Made by a program: the position numbers and the translations under genes
NCBI RefSeq assembly: GCF_900465055.1
Contig: NZ_LS483250.1
Coordinates: 3,534,001 to 3,598,000, forward strand
Origin: Moritella yayanosii
Lineage (GTDB): Bacteria; Pseudomonadota; Gammaproteobacteria; Enterobacterales; Moritellaceae
Direction: 5' to 3'
DNA: 64,000 nt
The notes under the pieces: model-generated
Told to the model about the DNA's origin: nothing
The model's database searches: none
Seen by the model: only the letters and a program-made list of their open reading frames with translations
Part shown: in pieces, positions 37,699-45,815 of the stretch
Position numbering within the stretch: position 1 is the first letter of the stretch
Layout of the letters: the number at the start of each line of letters is the position of its first letter

Positions 37699-38286
37699 TT
37701 AGTGACGAATGTAAAACTCTTTGGCAAATGCAGGGCGTGCTGATTTCAATACCTCTGCTTGCTGTTCGGTCATTTTACCGGTTGGAAAGCCTAATGCTTT
37801 ATGATCAAGTAACGGACGTGCTTTAATATTAATGCAAAGTTTAATTTTGCTGCCGGTGCCAATGATTTCTTGACTGTTTAATGCCGGTACTAAAATACAG
37901 TTATCCACTAAATTAGCCACAGCAGCTGCTTCTAATGGCAGTGAAATGATATCTTTCTTTTGAATAATAAATTCACGGATCACCGCTTGTTCAGAGGTGT
38001 TCATCACCTTCACCATTTTATGGATCTTGTTCATGGTGCCAGTTTCAGCTTGCTTCTCAAGTACCGTTTGCCCAGTTTGGACAAGCAATAATGCGATAAA
38101 ATATGCAACCGCTGAGATGACAATAATAGAAATATAACCACGGTATTCCGTGACCCATTGATCTAAGCCTGATACCGACAGAACTGTGGTTGGTAATAGT
38201 AATACTAATGCTGCGGCAAGCAGTAACCAAGTGGTAGCAATGTTTATCTGTTTGTAATTTTGAATATATTGCTTAAGTTCGTGCAT
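37699..38286 (-). CDS. SieB-like superinfection exclusion family membrane protein
   Basis: A 195-aa membrane protein. Two N-terminal helices surround the family-like stretch LLLPTTVLSVSGLDQWVTEY, then a cytoplasmic part with a REFIIQKKDIISLPLEAAAVANL segment, matching the layout of the superinfection exclusion B family (prophage-encoded SieB blocks lytic growth of related phages). ATG 38286 gives MHELKQYIQN; the longer frame from 38316 has no better ribosome site. Chromosomal members of this family are common in vibrios, so a phage role here is only a possibility. Family call is moderate. Confidence 0.55.
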   Translation of the reverse strand: MHELKQYIQNYKQINIATTWLLLAAALVLLLPTTVLSVSGLDQWVTEYRGYISIIVISAVAYFIALLLVQTGQTVLEKQAETGTMNKIHKMVKVMNTSEQAVIREFIIQKKDIISLPLEAAAVANLVDNCILVPALNSQEIIGTGSKIKLCINIKARPLLDHKALGFPTGKMTEQQAEVLKSARPAFAKEFYIRH

Positions 38287-38457
38287 GATAAAGCCTCTAC
38301 TAATAACTGCTGTCAAAAAATTGTCTGATATATGACATTATTTCTGTATTTCTTCTTAGATGTCTCGTTATGTAGATATAAGCATTTTCTGTGCCACTAA
38401 ATTAATTATTTTCTATAGTCGTGATATTGATGACTATCAGCAGCTTGAGTCGTATAC

Positions 38458-38598
38458 TATACCCAAGTTACTTCAAGATGCCCTACGGGAGGCGAGCTGG
38501 AATAACAGTACAGCGTTACAATATTTTAAAATGGAATAACCATTATCTACATATTGTGCCTCGTCTCTGATATAGCATCTTGAAGTAGCTTGGGTATA
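38458..38598. mobile_element. MITE-like element, 141 bp with 23-bp terminal inverted repeats
   Basis: Left end TATACCCAAGTTACTTCAAG(ATG) at 38458-38480 is the inverted match, with one mismatch, of the right end at 38576-38598. The interior codes for nothing. Another, shortened copy is at 10143. It has no transposase, so it would have been moved in trans. The right end comes within 34 bases of the siroheme synthase start and probably provides or separates its upstream region. Confidence 0.8.
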
Positions 38599-38631
38599 CC
38601 CCCTGTTTATGCACTTTTAAATGGATGTAAC

Positions 38632-39576
38632 ATGCAGTATTTGCCAATTTTTATGGATGTAAATGATAAAAACGTACTGGTAGTCGGTGGCGGTGAAGTG
38701 GCAAGTCGAAAAGTTGACTTGCTATTGAGTGCGAGTGCTAAGGTGACGGTTTTATCTCCGCGTTTAAATGATACGCTGCAACGTTATCGAGATGATGCCA
38801 AAATTACGGTTATCATCGACGGTTATCATCGCGATTACCTTGGTCATTACGTGATGGTATGGGTGACCACTGACAATACCTTGCTTAATAAACAAGTATG
38901 GCAAGACTGCTGCGAACGTAACTTATTAGTCAATGTTGCAGATCAACCTGAACTGTGTGAATTTATCACCCCTTCTATTATCGATCGTTCACCATTACAA
39001 ATCGCGATCTCCAGTGGTGGATTGTCGCCAGTACTGATCCGTTATGTACGTGAAAAACTCGAAGCTTTGTTACCCGAAACGCTGGGACCACTCGGTGCCT
39101 TTGCGGGTGAGCAACGTGAGCGGGTAAAACAACAATTTAGTAGTGTGACAGAGCGGCGTCGATTTTGGGAACGTTTTTTCAGTTCTAAAGCGGTGATGTT
39201 GGCAACCGACAAAGGGCAATTACAACAAGAATTTGACCTGCAATTAACGACACCAGAAAGCGATGTTGACGGTGATATTTATTTAATTAAATTACCTGAC
39301 GAAACAGATCTATTACGACTAAGGTCCTTACGCTTAATGCAACAAGCTGATGTGATCTTATACGTCGAAGACGGTGATGACTGTAATGAACGTATCGCTG
39401 ACTTTGTTGAATTATGTCGCCGAGATGCCGAGCGTTATCCACTATTAAGTGCTGATTTTTCCACGCAAGCACAAGCGCGTAAGCAGCAAGGTGAGCGTGT
39501 ATGTGTATTGATTAATAGCACTGCACAGTTTGAGACACTCACTAATACGCTTGACGCGATAAGTGTCGTCGCTTAA
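38632..39576 (+). CDS. Siroheme synthase: precorrin-2 dehydrogenase/ferrochelatase with vestigial methyltransferase domain
   Basis: Protein of 314 aa resembling the N-terminal (CysG-B/Met8) part of siroheme synthase, which oxidises precorrin-2 and inserts iron. NAD-binding motif VLVVGGGEVASRKVDLLL (about residue 14), then SPSIIDRSPLQIAISSGGLSPVL. After the dimerisation helices, the sequence GDIYLIKLPDETDLLRLRSL followed by MQQADVILYVED looks like the first strands of the uroporphyrinogen methyltransferase domain, but the glycine-rich SAM loop is gone and the domain stops after about 100 residues. Methylation of uroporphyrinogen must come from another protein. ATG 38632 is used; the longer frame runs into the MITE. 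Confidence 0.85.
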   Translation: MQYLPIFMDVNDKNVLVVGGGEVASRKVDLLLSASAKVTVLSPRLNDTLQRYRDDAKITVIIDGYHRDYLGHYVMVWVTTDNTLLNKQVWQDCCERNLLVNVADQPELCEFITPSIIDRSPLQIAISSGGLSPVLIRYVREKLEALLPETLGPLGAFAGEQRERVKQQFSSVTERRRFWERFFSSKAVMLATDKGQLQQEFDLQLTTPESDVDGDIYLIKLPDETDLLRLRSLRLMQQADVILYVEDGDDCNERIADFVELCRRDAERYPLLSADFSTQAQARKQQGERVCVLINSTAQFETLTNTLDAISVVA

Positions 39577-39626
39577 TTGCTGTCGCTTCATTTTTTATCG
39601 ATTAATTGCACATGGACTAACGTTAG

Positions 39627-40526
39627 ATGTATTCAGGATTTTTGATTGTAATTGTACCTCTGGTATTAGGTTATCTTGTCGCGCTAAAGCAGCAGAAAAA
39701 TATTCATTGGGTCAACGTCGCCACCAGTAAAATGGTATACGTGATCTTATTCTTGATGGGCATTAGCTTGTCACATTTGGATAACCTTGCTCAAAATATT
39801 CAGAACATCGGGTTATACAGTGTTACGGTGTTGGCTTGTGTGTCTGCCGCTAACTTGCTTGCCTTATGGGGACTGGATAAACGTTTATCCAAAACAGTCG
39901 AAGGTGAAGGTGAGTTATTGAGTAAATGGCATCTGATTCTAGAGTCAGTACAGTTAATCTTTGTGATTGCCGCTGGTTTTATTATTGGTCTGTTCATTTC
40001 GCCAGAACTGATTGATATTGATACCATCAGTGAAGGTGCGTTGGTATTATTACTGCTGTTTATTGGTTGCCAGTTACGGAACAGTGGCTTGCAGTTACGG
40101 GAAATATTACTCAATAGCTGGGGTATTAAGATAGCGCTAGTAATGATGACGAGTTCTTGGATTGGCGGGTTAGTTGCCGCCTTGTTGCTTGATATACCGC
40201 TAAGCAATGGTCTGGCGCTGGCGTCTGGGTTTGGTTGGTATTCGTTATCGGGTATCTTAATTACCGATGGCTTATCACCGGTATTTGGGGGCGCGGCGTT
40301 TATGATTGATTTAGGTCGCGAACTGCTGGCTATTCTGATTATTCCATCATTGATCCGCTTATACCCATCCACCGCGATTGGTTATGCTGGCGCGACGGCC
40401 ATGGACTTTACATTACCGATGATCCAGAAATCCGGTGGTAATGGTTATGTGCCGTTGGCGATTGTCAGTGGCTTTATTTTAAGCCTGTCGTCACCGTTAT
40501 TTATCAGCTTGTTCTTGGCGTTATGA
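39627..40526 (+). CDS. lysO: Lysine exporter LysO family (YbjE-like)
   Basis: Inner-membrane protein of 299 aa with about eight helices, of the DUF340 family whose Escherichia member LysO exports lysine and thialysine. Family blocks: VPLVLGYLVAL at the start, ILFLMGISLSHLDNLAQNI, ALVLLLLFIGCQLRNSG, and ASGFGWYSLSGILITDGLSPVFGG. It ends with SGFILSLSSPLFISLFLAL. Starts 51 bases after the siroheme synthase gene, same strand. Substrate by homology. Confidence 0.9.
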   Translation: MYSGFLIVIVPLVLGYLVALKQQKNIHWVNVATSKMVYVILFLMGISLSHLDNLAQNIQNIGLYSVTVLACVSAANLLALWGLDKRLSKTVEGEGELLSKWHLILESVQLIFVIAAGFIIGLFISPELIDIDTISEGALVLLLLFIGCQLRNSGLQLREILLNSWGIKIALVMMTSSWIGGLVAALLLDIPLSNGLALASGFGWYSLSGILITDGLSPVFGGAAFMIDLGRELLAILIIPSLIRLYPSTAIGYAGATAMDFTLPMIQKSGGNGYVPLAIVSGFILSLSSPLFISLFLAL

Positions 40527-40557
40527 TGGTTGTATAAATCATGAAGTTTAGATAAGC

Positions 40558-40593
40558 AAAAGGGAGACGCTGTTAGTCAGCCTCTCCCTTTTT
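40558..40593. terminator. Bidirectional terminator between lysO and prkB
   Basis: AAAAGGGAGA pairs with TCTCCCTTTTT, with an inner GCTG/CAGC stem; A-run on one side and T-run on the other, matching two converging genes. Confidence 0.88.
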
Positions 40594-40627
40594 GTATTGA
40601 TAAACTGAGTCGTTAACTCACTATTCG

Positions 40628-41497
40628 TTAACTAATCTTACCTTCGACTAATAATTGACGAATAAGCGGCGCACAGATAAGCTCCATCGCCAGTGCCATT
40701 TTTCCGCCAGGCACAACCAAGGTATTGATACCAGAAATAAACGAGCCATCGATCATGGTCAGCAAATAAGGGAAATCTATATTTTTCACGCTTTGGAAAC
40801 GGATCACCACCAAACTTTCATCTAGTGTTGGGATCGTTGTGGCACTAAATGGATTCGAGGTATCGACTAACGGTACGCGCTGAAAGTTAATGTGGGTACG
40901 TGAAAACTGTGGGGTAATAAAGTTAATGTAATCATCCATTGAACGGACGATCGAATCGGTTACCGCTTCACGAGAGTGACCACGGTCTTCTGTGTCACGG
41001 ACTAACTTTTGGATCCATTCTAAGTTGACGATTGGTACCATGCCAATCAGCAGATCAACATGTTTCGCTACGTTATTGTCTTTGGTTGCGACACCGCCGT
41101 GTAGACCTTCATAAAATAAAAGATCAGTACCTGCATCGATATCTTGCCAAGGAGTAAAAGTACCCGGCATTAAGTTATACGGTACGGCTTCGTCAAACGA
41201 GTGTAGGTAACGACGGTATTTACCGCTGCCATCACGGCCATAGTCTTGAAAGAAATTCTCCAGTAACTCAAAATCATTAGCTTCAGGGCCAAAATAGCTT
41301 ATATGTCGACCTTGCTCACGGGCTTTGCGGATCGCCACGTCCATTTCGGGACGGGTATAACGATGAAAACTGTCGCCTTCGATAAAAGACGCTTTGATGT
41401 TTTCTTGCTGGAACATGTGTGCAAAGGCCAAGCTAGAGGTAGAAGTACCGGCGCCTGATGAACCTGTCACAGCAATAATAGGATGTTTTGCTGACAT
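40628..41497 (-). CDS. prkB: Phosphoribulokinase-like protein (PrkB)
   Basis: P-loop kinase of 289 aa related to phosphoribulokinase/uridine kinase. The Walker A region is IIAVTGSSGAGTSTSSLAF and further blocks include FIEGDSFHRYTRPEMD and LLFYEGLHGGVATKDNNVAK. No RuBisCO is in the window, so the role in a heterotroph is not the Calvin cycle; the family is widespread in gammaproteobacteria. ATG 41497 (MSAKHPIIAV) matches Escherichia PrkB, and the frame extends 4 residues to a TTG that I do not favour. It lies beside yheU as in Escherichia. Confidence 0.93.
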   Translation of the reverse strand: MSAKHPIIAVTGSSGAGTSTSSLAFAHMFQQENIKASFIEGDSFHRYTRPEMDVAIRKAREQGRHISYFGPEANDFELLENFFQDYGRDGSGKYRRYLHSFDEAVPYNLMPGTFTPWQDIDAGTDLLFYEGLHGGVATKDNNVAKHVDLLIGMVPIVNLEWIQKLVRDTEDRGHSREAVTDSIVRSMDDYINFITPQFSRTHINFQRVPLVDTSNPFSATTIPTLDESLVVIRFQSVKNIDFPYLLTMIDGSFISGINTLVVPGGKMALAMELICAPLIRQLLVEGKIS

Positions 41498-41583
41498 TTG
41501 ATCGACCAACTAGTTGAGTTCAAGGAGTAAGTGCTATGTTATACGAGTTAAATGAACTGAGATCAAGTATAAAAATCGCACGA

Positions 41584-41811
41584 TTATTGTGGGTTTTTAA
41601 GAACTTCGCTCTTTGGCAGGATGTTCACACTGTCATGTAATTCTGAGTAAACGATCACCACATCACCACATTCAAGTTGTTTGATTACCTGACATACTTT
41701 TTCTGACATCGACATATCTAGGCCGCCATAATCAGTACCTTCTCGTAACACGAAGTGTTCTATTAGGGTATTTAGTGTATCGTTATCGAGTTGCCTATAA
41801 GGAATGATCAT
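41584..41811 (-). CDS. yheU: YheU family protein (UPF0270)
   Basis: Small cytosolic protein of 75 aa. MIIPYRQLDNDTLNTLIEHFVLREGTDYG is the family signature and KVCQVIKQLECGDVVIVYSE follows. The frame extends upstream to 41859, but that extension is not conserved. Adjacent to prkB with an 86-base gap, the known arrangement. No biochemical role is assigned. Confidence 0.92.
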   Translation of the reverse strand: MIIPYRQLDNDTLNTLIEHFVLREGTDYGGLDMSMSEKVCQVIKQLECGDVVIVYSELHDSVNILPKSEVLKNPQ

Positions 41812-41896
41812 AATTTCGCTCTGCAGTGTGTTTACCAATAATGGGTATAATATTAACATATTTTTTTGAAGTCATTGCTAAATACGCTTAGCTAAA

Positions 41897-41917
41897 ATAC
41901 AATGATTCTCATTTAGC
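41897..41917 (+). promoter_or_regulatory. Predicted Fur box upstream of the TonB operon
   Basis: AATGATTCTCATTT (41901-41914) has the ATGA-N3-TCAT palindrome core and reads AAATGAGAATCATT on the other strand, the usual form of Fur sites in this class. It is about 85 bases before the first gene of the ExbB-TonB operon and overlaps the probable promoter (TAAAAT near 41893). Iron repression of the operon is inferred. Confidence 0.65.
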
Positions 41918-41999
41918 TCGGTGGGTGATGTAATCGTTAACCAAGAACATCACATTTAATCACCATATTTAATTATCACGGCATAAACAGTGGAACAAC

Positions 42000-42794
42000 A
42001 TGAACTATTCAGCAATTTGGTCTATCGGGTTACTTGCAGGCTTGTTAATCATGCCTGTTCAAGCGACGAGCGAGCTTGATAATATTATCGGCAGTAAGCA
42101 GCAATCACAGGCGCAAGCGCAACGTACTCAGAACAATATTGCTGAATTAGATGAAAAAACCAGTGAAACGGTGGCCGAGTACCGGGCCTTATTACGTGAA
42201 AATGCGGTGCTTACCACGTATACCAGCCAACTTGAAAAGCAGGTAGTGCAACAGCAGCGGTTATTAATTAGTTTAGAAAAAAACATGGCGAACGTCCGTG
42301 AAACTCGGATGGAACTGACGCCGTTAATGCAACAAATGGTGCAAGTACTGACACTGTTTGTCGAACAAGATATCCCTTTCTTATGGCAAGAACGCCAACT
42401 GCGTTTAGCGGAGCTCAATCGCTTGTTAGATAATCCTAATATCAGTGTTGCAGATAAATACCGCCGTATCTTAGAAGCCTATCAAATCGAAACTGAATAT
42501 GGCGACACGATCGAAACATGGCAAGCCCCATTACCCTTCAGCGATGCCGACAAAACCGTACAGCTTATTCGTGTTGGTCGGGTGGCGTTGTATTATCTGA
42601 CGCCTGATCATAACCATGCCGGTTATTGGGATAACAGCAGCCGCACTTGGTTAGACTTACCTGCAACCTGGTTGCCGAAAGTGAAACAAGCCTATGAGGT
42701 GGCGGATAATAAAACCGTACCGACCTTACTCGCATTACCTTTGTTAGAAGCTGCGCATACTGTTTCAGCAACATCGCAGCAGGAGGCGTTATAA
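42000..42794 (+). CDS. DUF3450 periplasmic protein of TonB operon
   Basis: Exported protein of 264 aa. Signal peptide to about residue 22 (MNYSAIWSIGLLAGLLIMPVQA), then a long coiled coil (about 30-105) and a globular part with YRRILEAYQIETEYGDTIETW and VGRVALYYLTPDHNHAGYW. DUF3450 proteins are encoded ahead of TonB-linked ExbB-type genes in vibrios and relatives. The stop overlaps the next gene by one base. It probably interacts with the ExbB-like channel in the periplasm (inference). Confidence 0.88.
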   Translation: MNYSAIWSIGLLAGLLIMPVQATSELDNIIGSKQQSQAQAQRTQNNIAELDEKTSETVAEYRALLRENAVLTTYTSQLEKQVVQQQRLLISLEKNMANVRETRMELTPLMQQMVQVLTLFVEQDIPFLWQERQLRLAELNRLLDNPNISVADKYRRILEAYQIETEYGDTIETWQAPLPFSDADKTVQLIRVGRVALYYLTPDHNHAGYWDNSSRTWLDLPATWLPKVKQAYEVADNKTVPTLLALPLLEAAHTVSATSQQEAL

Positions 42795-44236
42795 TGACTA
42801 TACCCCTATTTAACATATCGCCTACGCTCAAAACTCTGGCTATGCGTTGCAACGCCGTGATTATTATTGCTACTTGCCTATTGATGTTTAACGCTAATGC
42901 GACGCCATTGGATGAGCTATTAAAGCAAGTGAAACAAAGTAATGTCGCAGAAACCAAGATAGACAATGCAGCATTAAGCCGATTTAAAGCTAATCTCGCC
43001 AGCCAAAAAACTAATTTAGCCACACAAGCACAACGTAACCAAGCCTTGCAGCAAAAAATGACCCAGTTGCAAGATTTGATTGTGGCCAACAATAAACTTA
43101 TCTTAGCCAAGCAAAAACTCGCCAACAGTGAAAAATCTGATTTGGATAAAGTGTTCAGTGAATTCCGCGGTGCCAGTCAGGATCTTCGTGGGCAATTAAA
43201 TAAAAGCCCATTAAGTGCCACGCTACCTGGACGTGCAACGCAACTGTCGCCATACAGTGAAGCGAATTATGAACCGGATCTTGGTGCGATTAAAAACTTA
43301 TGGTTATTGTTTACTCAGCAAATGGTGGCAAGCAGTAAAGTCACTACCACAGATATTCCCGTCACGATGGCGGATGGCAGTAAAGAAACTTTAGCGGTGA
43401 CCCAAATTGCAGGCTTTACCGCCTTTACTGCGCAAGGACCTTTGCTGTATCAACCTGCCAGTGAAAGCTATCAGTTATTACCGTCAAATTCGGCGGATAT
43501 CAGCGCCCGTATCGCCGGATTCTCACAACCACAAGACGGCTTTGTCAGTGCCTTAATCGATCCTTCTGCGGGGGGATTACTTAAACGTGCAACAGAGGCT
43601 AAAGCTTGGTGGCAGGTATTTTCTGACGCGGGTATTGTCGGTGGCGTTATTGTCGCGGTGGGTGTTATCGGCATGGGCATTGGTTTATTCCGCTTGTTGG
43701 TATTAGGCCGTGAAGCGCAGAAGATTAAAGTACAAAAACAGCAATTAAATACCTTAACCGATAATTCACTTGGTCGTATTATTGGTGTCGCTGACCGTCA
43801 TGGAAACAGTAACGCGGATGAATTAGCGCGTTTTCTCGACGAAGCAATTTTGGCGGAATTACCAGAATGTCGTAAAGGATTGGGCTCGATTGCGGTACTG
43901 GCGACTATTGCACCAATGCTGGGGTTATTAGGGACGGTGGCGGGGATGATTGAAACATTCCAAGCTATCACTGCTTACGGAAACAGTGATCCGCAAGTAT
44001 TATCCAGCGGTATTTCAAAAGCGTTATTAACGACTAAGTTTGGTTTGATTGCCGCAGTGCCATTGATGTTATTACACAGTTTATTAACCAGCAAAAGTGA
44101 CAGTATCGTGCATGTGATCGAGCATCAAAGTGCCGGTCTATTAGCACAACGTCAACAGCGTTTGAATTTATGTGTGAATGATAGTGCGTCAGCACCCGTT
44201 GCTGTGGATCAACAGCAAGTGACAGGTAACGTATAA
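42794..44236 (+). CDS. Large ExbB/TolQ-type proton channel protein (TtpC-like)
   Basis: A 480-aa inner-membrane protein. Signal/anchor (about 15-36), long periplasmic coiled coil (about 50-120), a globular region, then a membrane helix (VGGVIVAVGVIGMGIGLFRLLVL, about 290) and the MotA/TolQ/ExbB channel domain (about 345-460, with LGSIAVLATIAPMLGLLGTVAGMIETF). This layout is that of TtpC, which in Vibrio is needed with the TonB2-type system. The next gene starts immediately after the stop, so translation is coupled. Confidence 0.88.
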   Translation: MTIPLFNISPTLKTLAMRCNAVIIIATCLLMFNANATPLDELLKQVKQSNVAETKIDNAALSRFKANLASQKTNLATQAQRNQALQQKMTQLQDLIVANNKLILAKQKLANSEKSDLDKVFSEFRGASQDLRGQLNKSPLSATLPGRATQLSPYSEANYEPDLGAIKNLWLLFTQQMVASSKVTTTDIPVTMADGSKETLAVTQIAGFTAFTAQGPLLYQPASESYQLLPSNSADISARIAGFSQPQDGFVSALIDPSAGGLLKRATEAKAWWQVFSDAGIVGGVIVAVGVIGMGIGLFRLLVLGREAQKIKVQKQQLNTLTDNSLGRIIGVADRHGNSNADELARFLDEAILAELPECRKGLGSIAVLATIAPMLGLLGTVAGMIETFQAITAYGNSDPQVLSSGISKALLTTKFGLIAAVPLMLLHSLLTSKSDSIVHVIEHQSAGLLAQRQQRLNLCVNDSASAPVAVDQQQVTGNV

Positions 44237-44743
44237 ATGTCTGGGTTTCTTGAGTTCCTAGGTAATGCATCGCTGATCTTCTGGGTCATCATGTTGCTAT
44301 CTGTGGTGATGTGGTGGACGATTGCGCGCTGTTATTTACAGTATGGCTTGCAATATCCACTGTTGTCTAAGCATTACCAAACTGAATGGGCACAGTGGCA
44401 AGATCAATCACATTTATTGGCGGTCGCGGTGCGTGATGGGTTTATTTCTGAATTACAGAGTCAGCTAACTTGTAAGCTCATTTTTATTAAAACCTTAACC
44501 GGTGTTTTACCGTTATTAGGGTTGCTGGGCACGGTTGATGGCATGATTGATAATTTTTCGGTATTGTCGGACAGCCTCGGGGTATCTGAGTTATTTAGCA
44601 GTGGTATTGCGCAAGCATTATTAACCACGTTAGCGGGATTGGTAACGGGGTTATCGGGGTTATTCTTTTGTCATAGCTTAAATAAACGCGCTAATTTATT
44701 GACCTTGAATTTGGCACAAAAATTAGTGGTTAAAGGGATATAA
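44237..44743 (+). CDS. exbB: ExbB proton channel
   Basis: A 168-aa three-helix membrane protein that with ExbD turns proton flow into force on TonB. Helices: LIFWVIMLLSVVMWWTIARC (about 10-30), then TGVLPLLGLLGTVDGMIDNF and QALLTTLAGLVTGLSGLFFC. The start is the base right after the upstream stop, and it abuts exbD directly. The short length is standard for the second ExbB in TonB2/3-type operons. Confidence 0.92.
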   Translation: MSGFLEFLGNASLIFWVIMLLSVVMWWTIARCYLQYGLQYPLLSKHYQTEWAQWQDQSHLLAVAVRDGFISELQSQLTCKLIFIKTLTGVLPLLGLLGTVDGMIDNFSVLSDSLGVSELFSSGIAQALLTTLAGLVTGLSGLFFCHSLNKRANLLTLNLAQKLVVKGI

Positions 44744-45142
44744 ATGAGAACACGATTTAGTCGAAATAACAGTGACGCGCTGACGGTCGATTTAACACCT
44801 ATGATTGATATGGTGTTTATTTTACTTATCTTCTTTTTAGTGACAGCATCGTTTAACAAGATGAATGCCATTGATATCCAACGTCCCGATGGTGCGACTA
44901 ACGATATGCAAGGGGCGGTGAGTTTAGTGATCTCTATTGATGCTGAAAACGGTGTTTGGATCGAAGGTGAACCGGTTGATATTCGAAAATTGCGTGGCCG
45001 AGTTAAAACCTTAAGTGGTGCTCATACCTCGGTGATGTTAAATGCCGATCGTAGTGTTAATACCGGGCGTTTAATTGAAGTATTAGATCAAGTTAGATTA
45101 GCTGGGGTGGACAATGTTGCAGTCGCAACAGCGAAGCAGTAA
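44744..45142 (+). CDS. exbD: ExbD biopolymer transport protein
   Basis: A 132-aa protein with a single helix bearing the essential Asp (DLTPMIDMVFILLIFFLV, residues 17-34) and a periplasmic domain. Forms the ion-conducting complex with ExbB. Overlaps tonB by 29 bases in another frame. Confidence 0.93.
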   Translation: MRTRFSRNNSDALTVDLTPMIDMVFILLIFFLVTASFNKMNAIDIQRPDGATNDMQGAVSLVISIDAENGVWIEGEPVDIRKLRGRVKTLSGAHTSVMLNADRSVNTGRLIEVLDQVRLAGVDNVAVATAKQ

Positions 45143-45815
45143 GGGCTATGGACTGCTGGCGTTTACGCTGGCTGTGCTGGTTAATATCAGTTTGGCGGGA
45201 TTAATTTATTCGCTAACCATTGGCAGTAATAAAACCCCGGTGCAGGATTCTATTTCGATCAATTTTCGTCAGTTCACTGATTCGAGTGTGGAAGAGCAGG
45301 AGCTCACCCCTGAGCTAGAGGTGATCCCAGCGCCAAAACCACAACAAGAAATGGTGACATTGCCGCAGCCTGTGCAGCCGAGTTTTGATGTTAGTAATAT
45401 TAATTTAAATAGCAGCATTACCTTACCAGTGTTATCGGTGCCGACCTTTGATGTATCTCCGCAACTTGTCGATGTCACCAGCCATATTCAGCCGCAAGTT
45501 GACGTTGTGCCTGTGGTGGTGAATATTGAACAAGCGACGGTTGGTGAGCCAGAGATTGGTTTTGCTAAAGTATTACGCAAAACCAACCCGCAATATCCGT
45601 ACAAAGCTAAACGCCTGAAAATTGAAGGTTATGTGTTATTACATATCTTGGTGAATGATGATGGTCGCGCAGAAGAGATCAACATTGTCGAAGAAAAACC
45701 GCGTGGTTACTTTGGCAAAGTCTCACGTAAATCAGTGCGTCGCTGGCAGTTTGAAAAAGCCCCAGCAGGGACCGCAGTATGGAAAAAATGGAGAATGGTC
45801 TTTGAACTTAATTAA
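45114..45815 (+). CDS. tonB: TonB energy-transducing protein
   Basis: A 233-aa protein with a cytoplasmic start, one membrane helix (LLAFTLAVLVNISLAGLIYSL, about 12-34), a Pro/Val-rich periplasmic spacer (about 60-145) and the C-terminal TonB domain (NPQYPYKAKRLKIEGYVLLH, then VRRWQFEKAPAGTAVWKKW). The C-terminal domain contacts TonB boxes of outer-membrane receptors. GTGG precedes ATG 45114, which lies within exbD. No TonB-dependent receptor is in the window, so the cargo cannot be told. The spacer is short, like the TonB2 type. Confidence 0.93.
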   Translation: MLQSQQRSSKGYGLLAFTLAVLVNISLAGLIYSLTIGSNKTPVQDSISINFRQFTDSSVEEQELTPELEVIPAPKPQQEMVTLPQPVQPSFDVSNINLNSSITLPVLSVPTFDVSPQLVDVTSHIQPQVDVVPVVVNIEQATVGEPEIGFAKVLRKTNPQYPYKAKRLKIEGYVLLHILVNDDGRAEEINIVEEKPRGYFGKVSRKSVRRWQFEKAPAGTAVWKKWRMVFELN

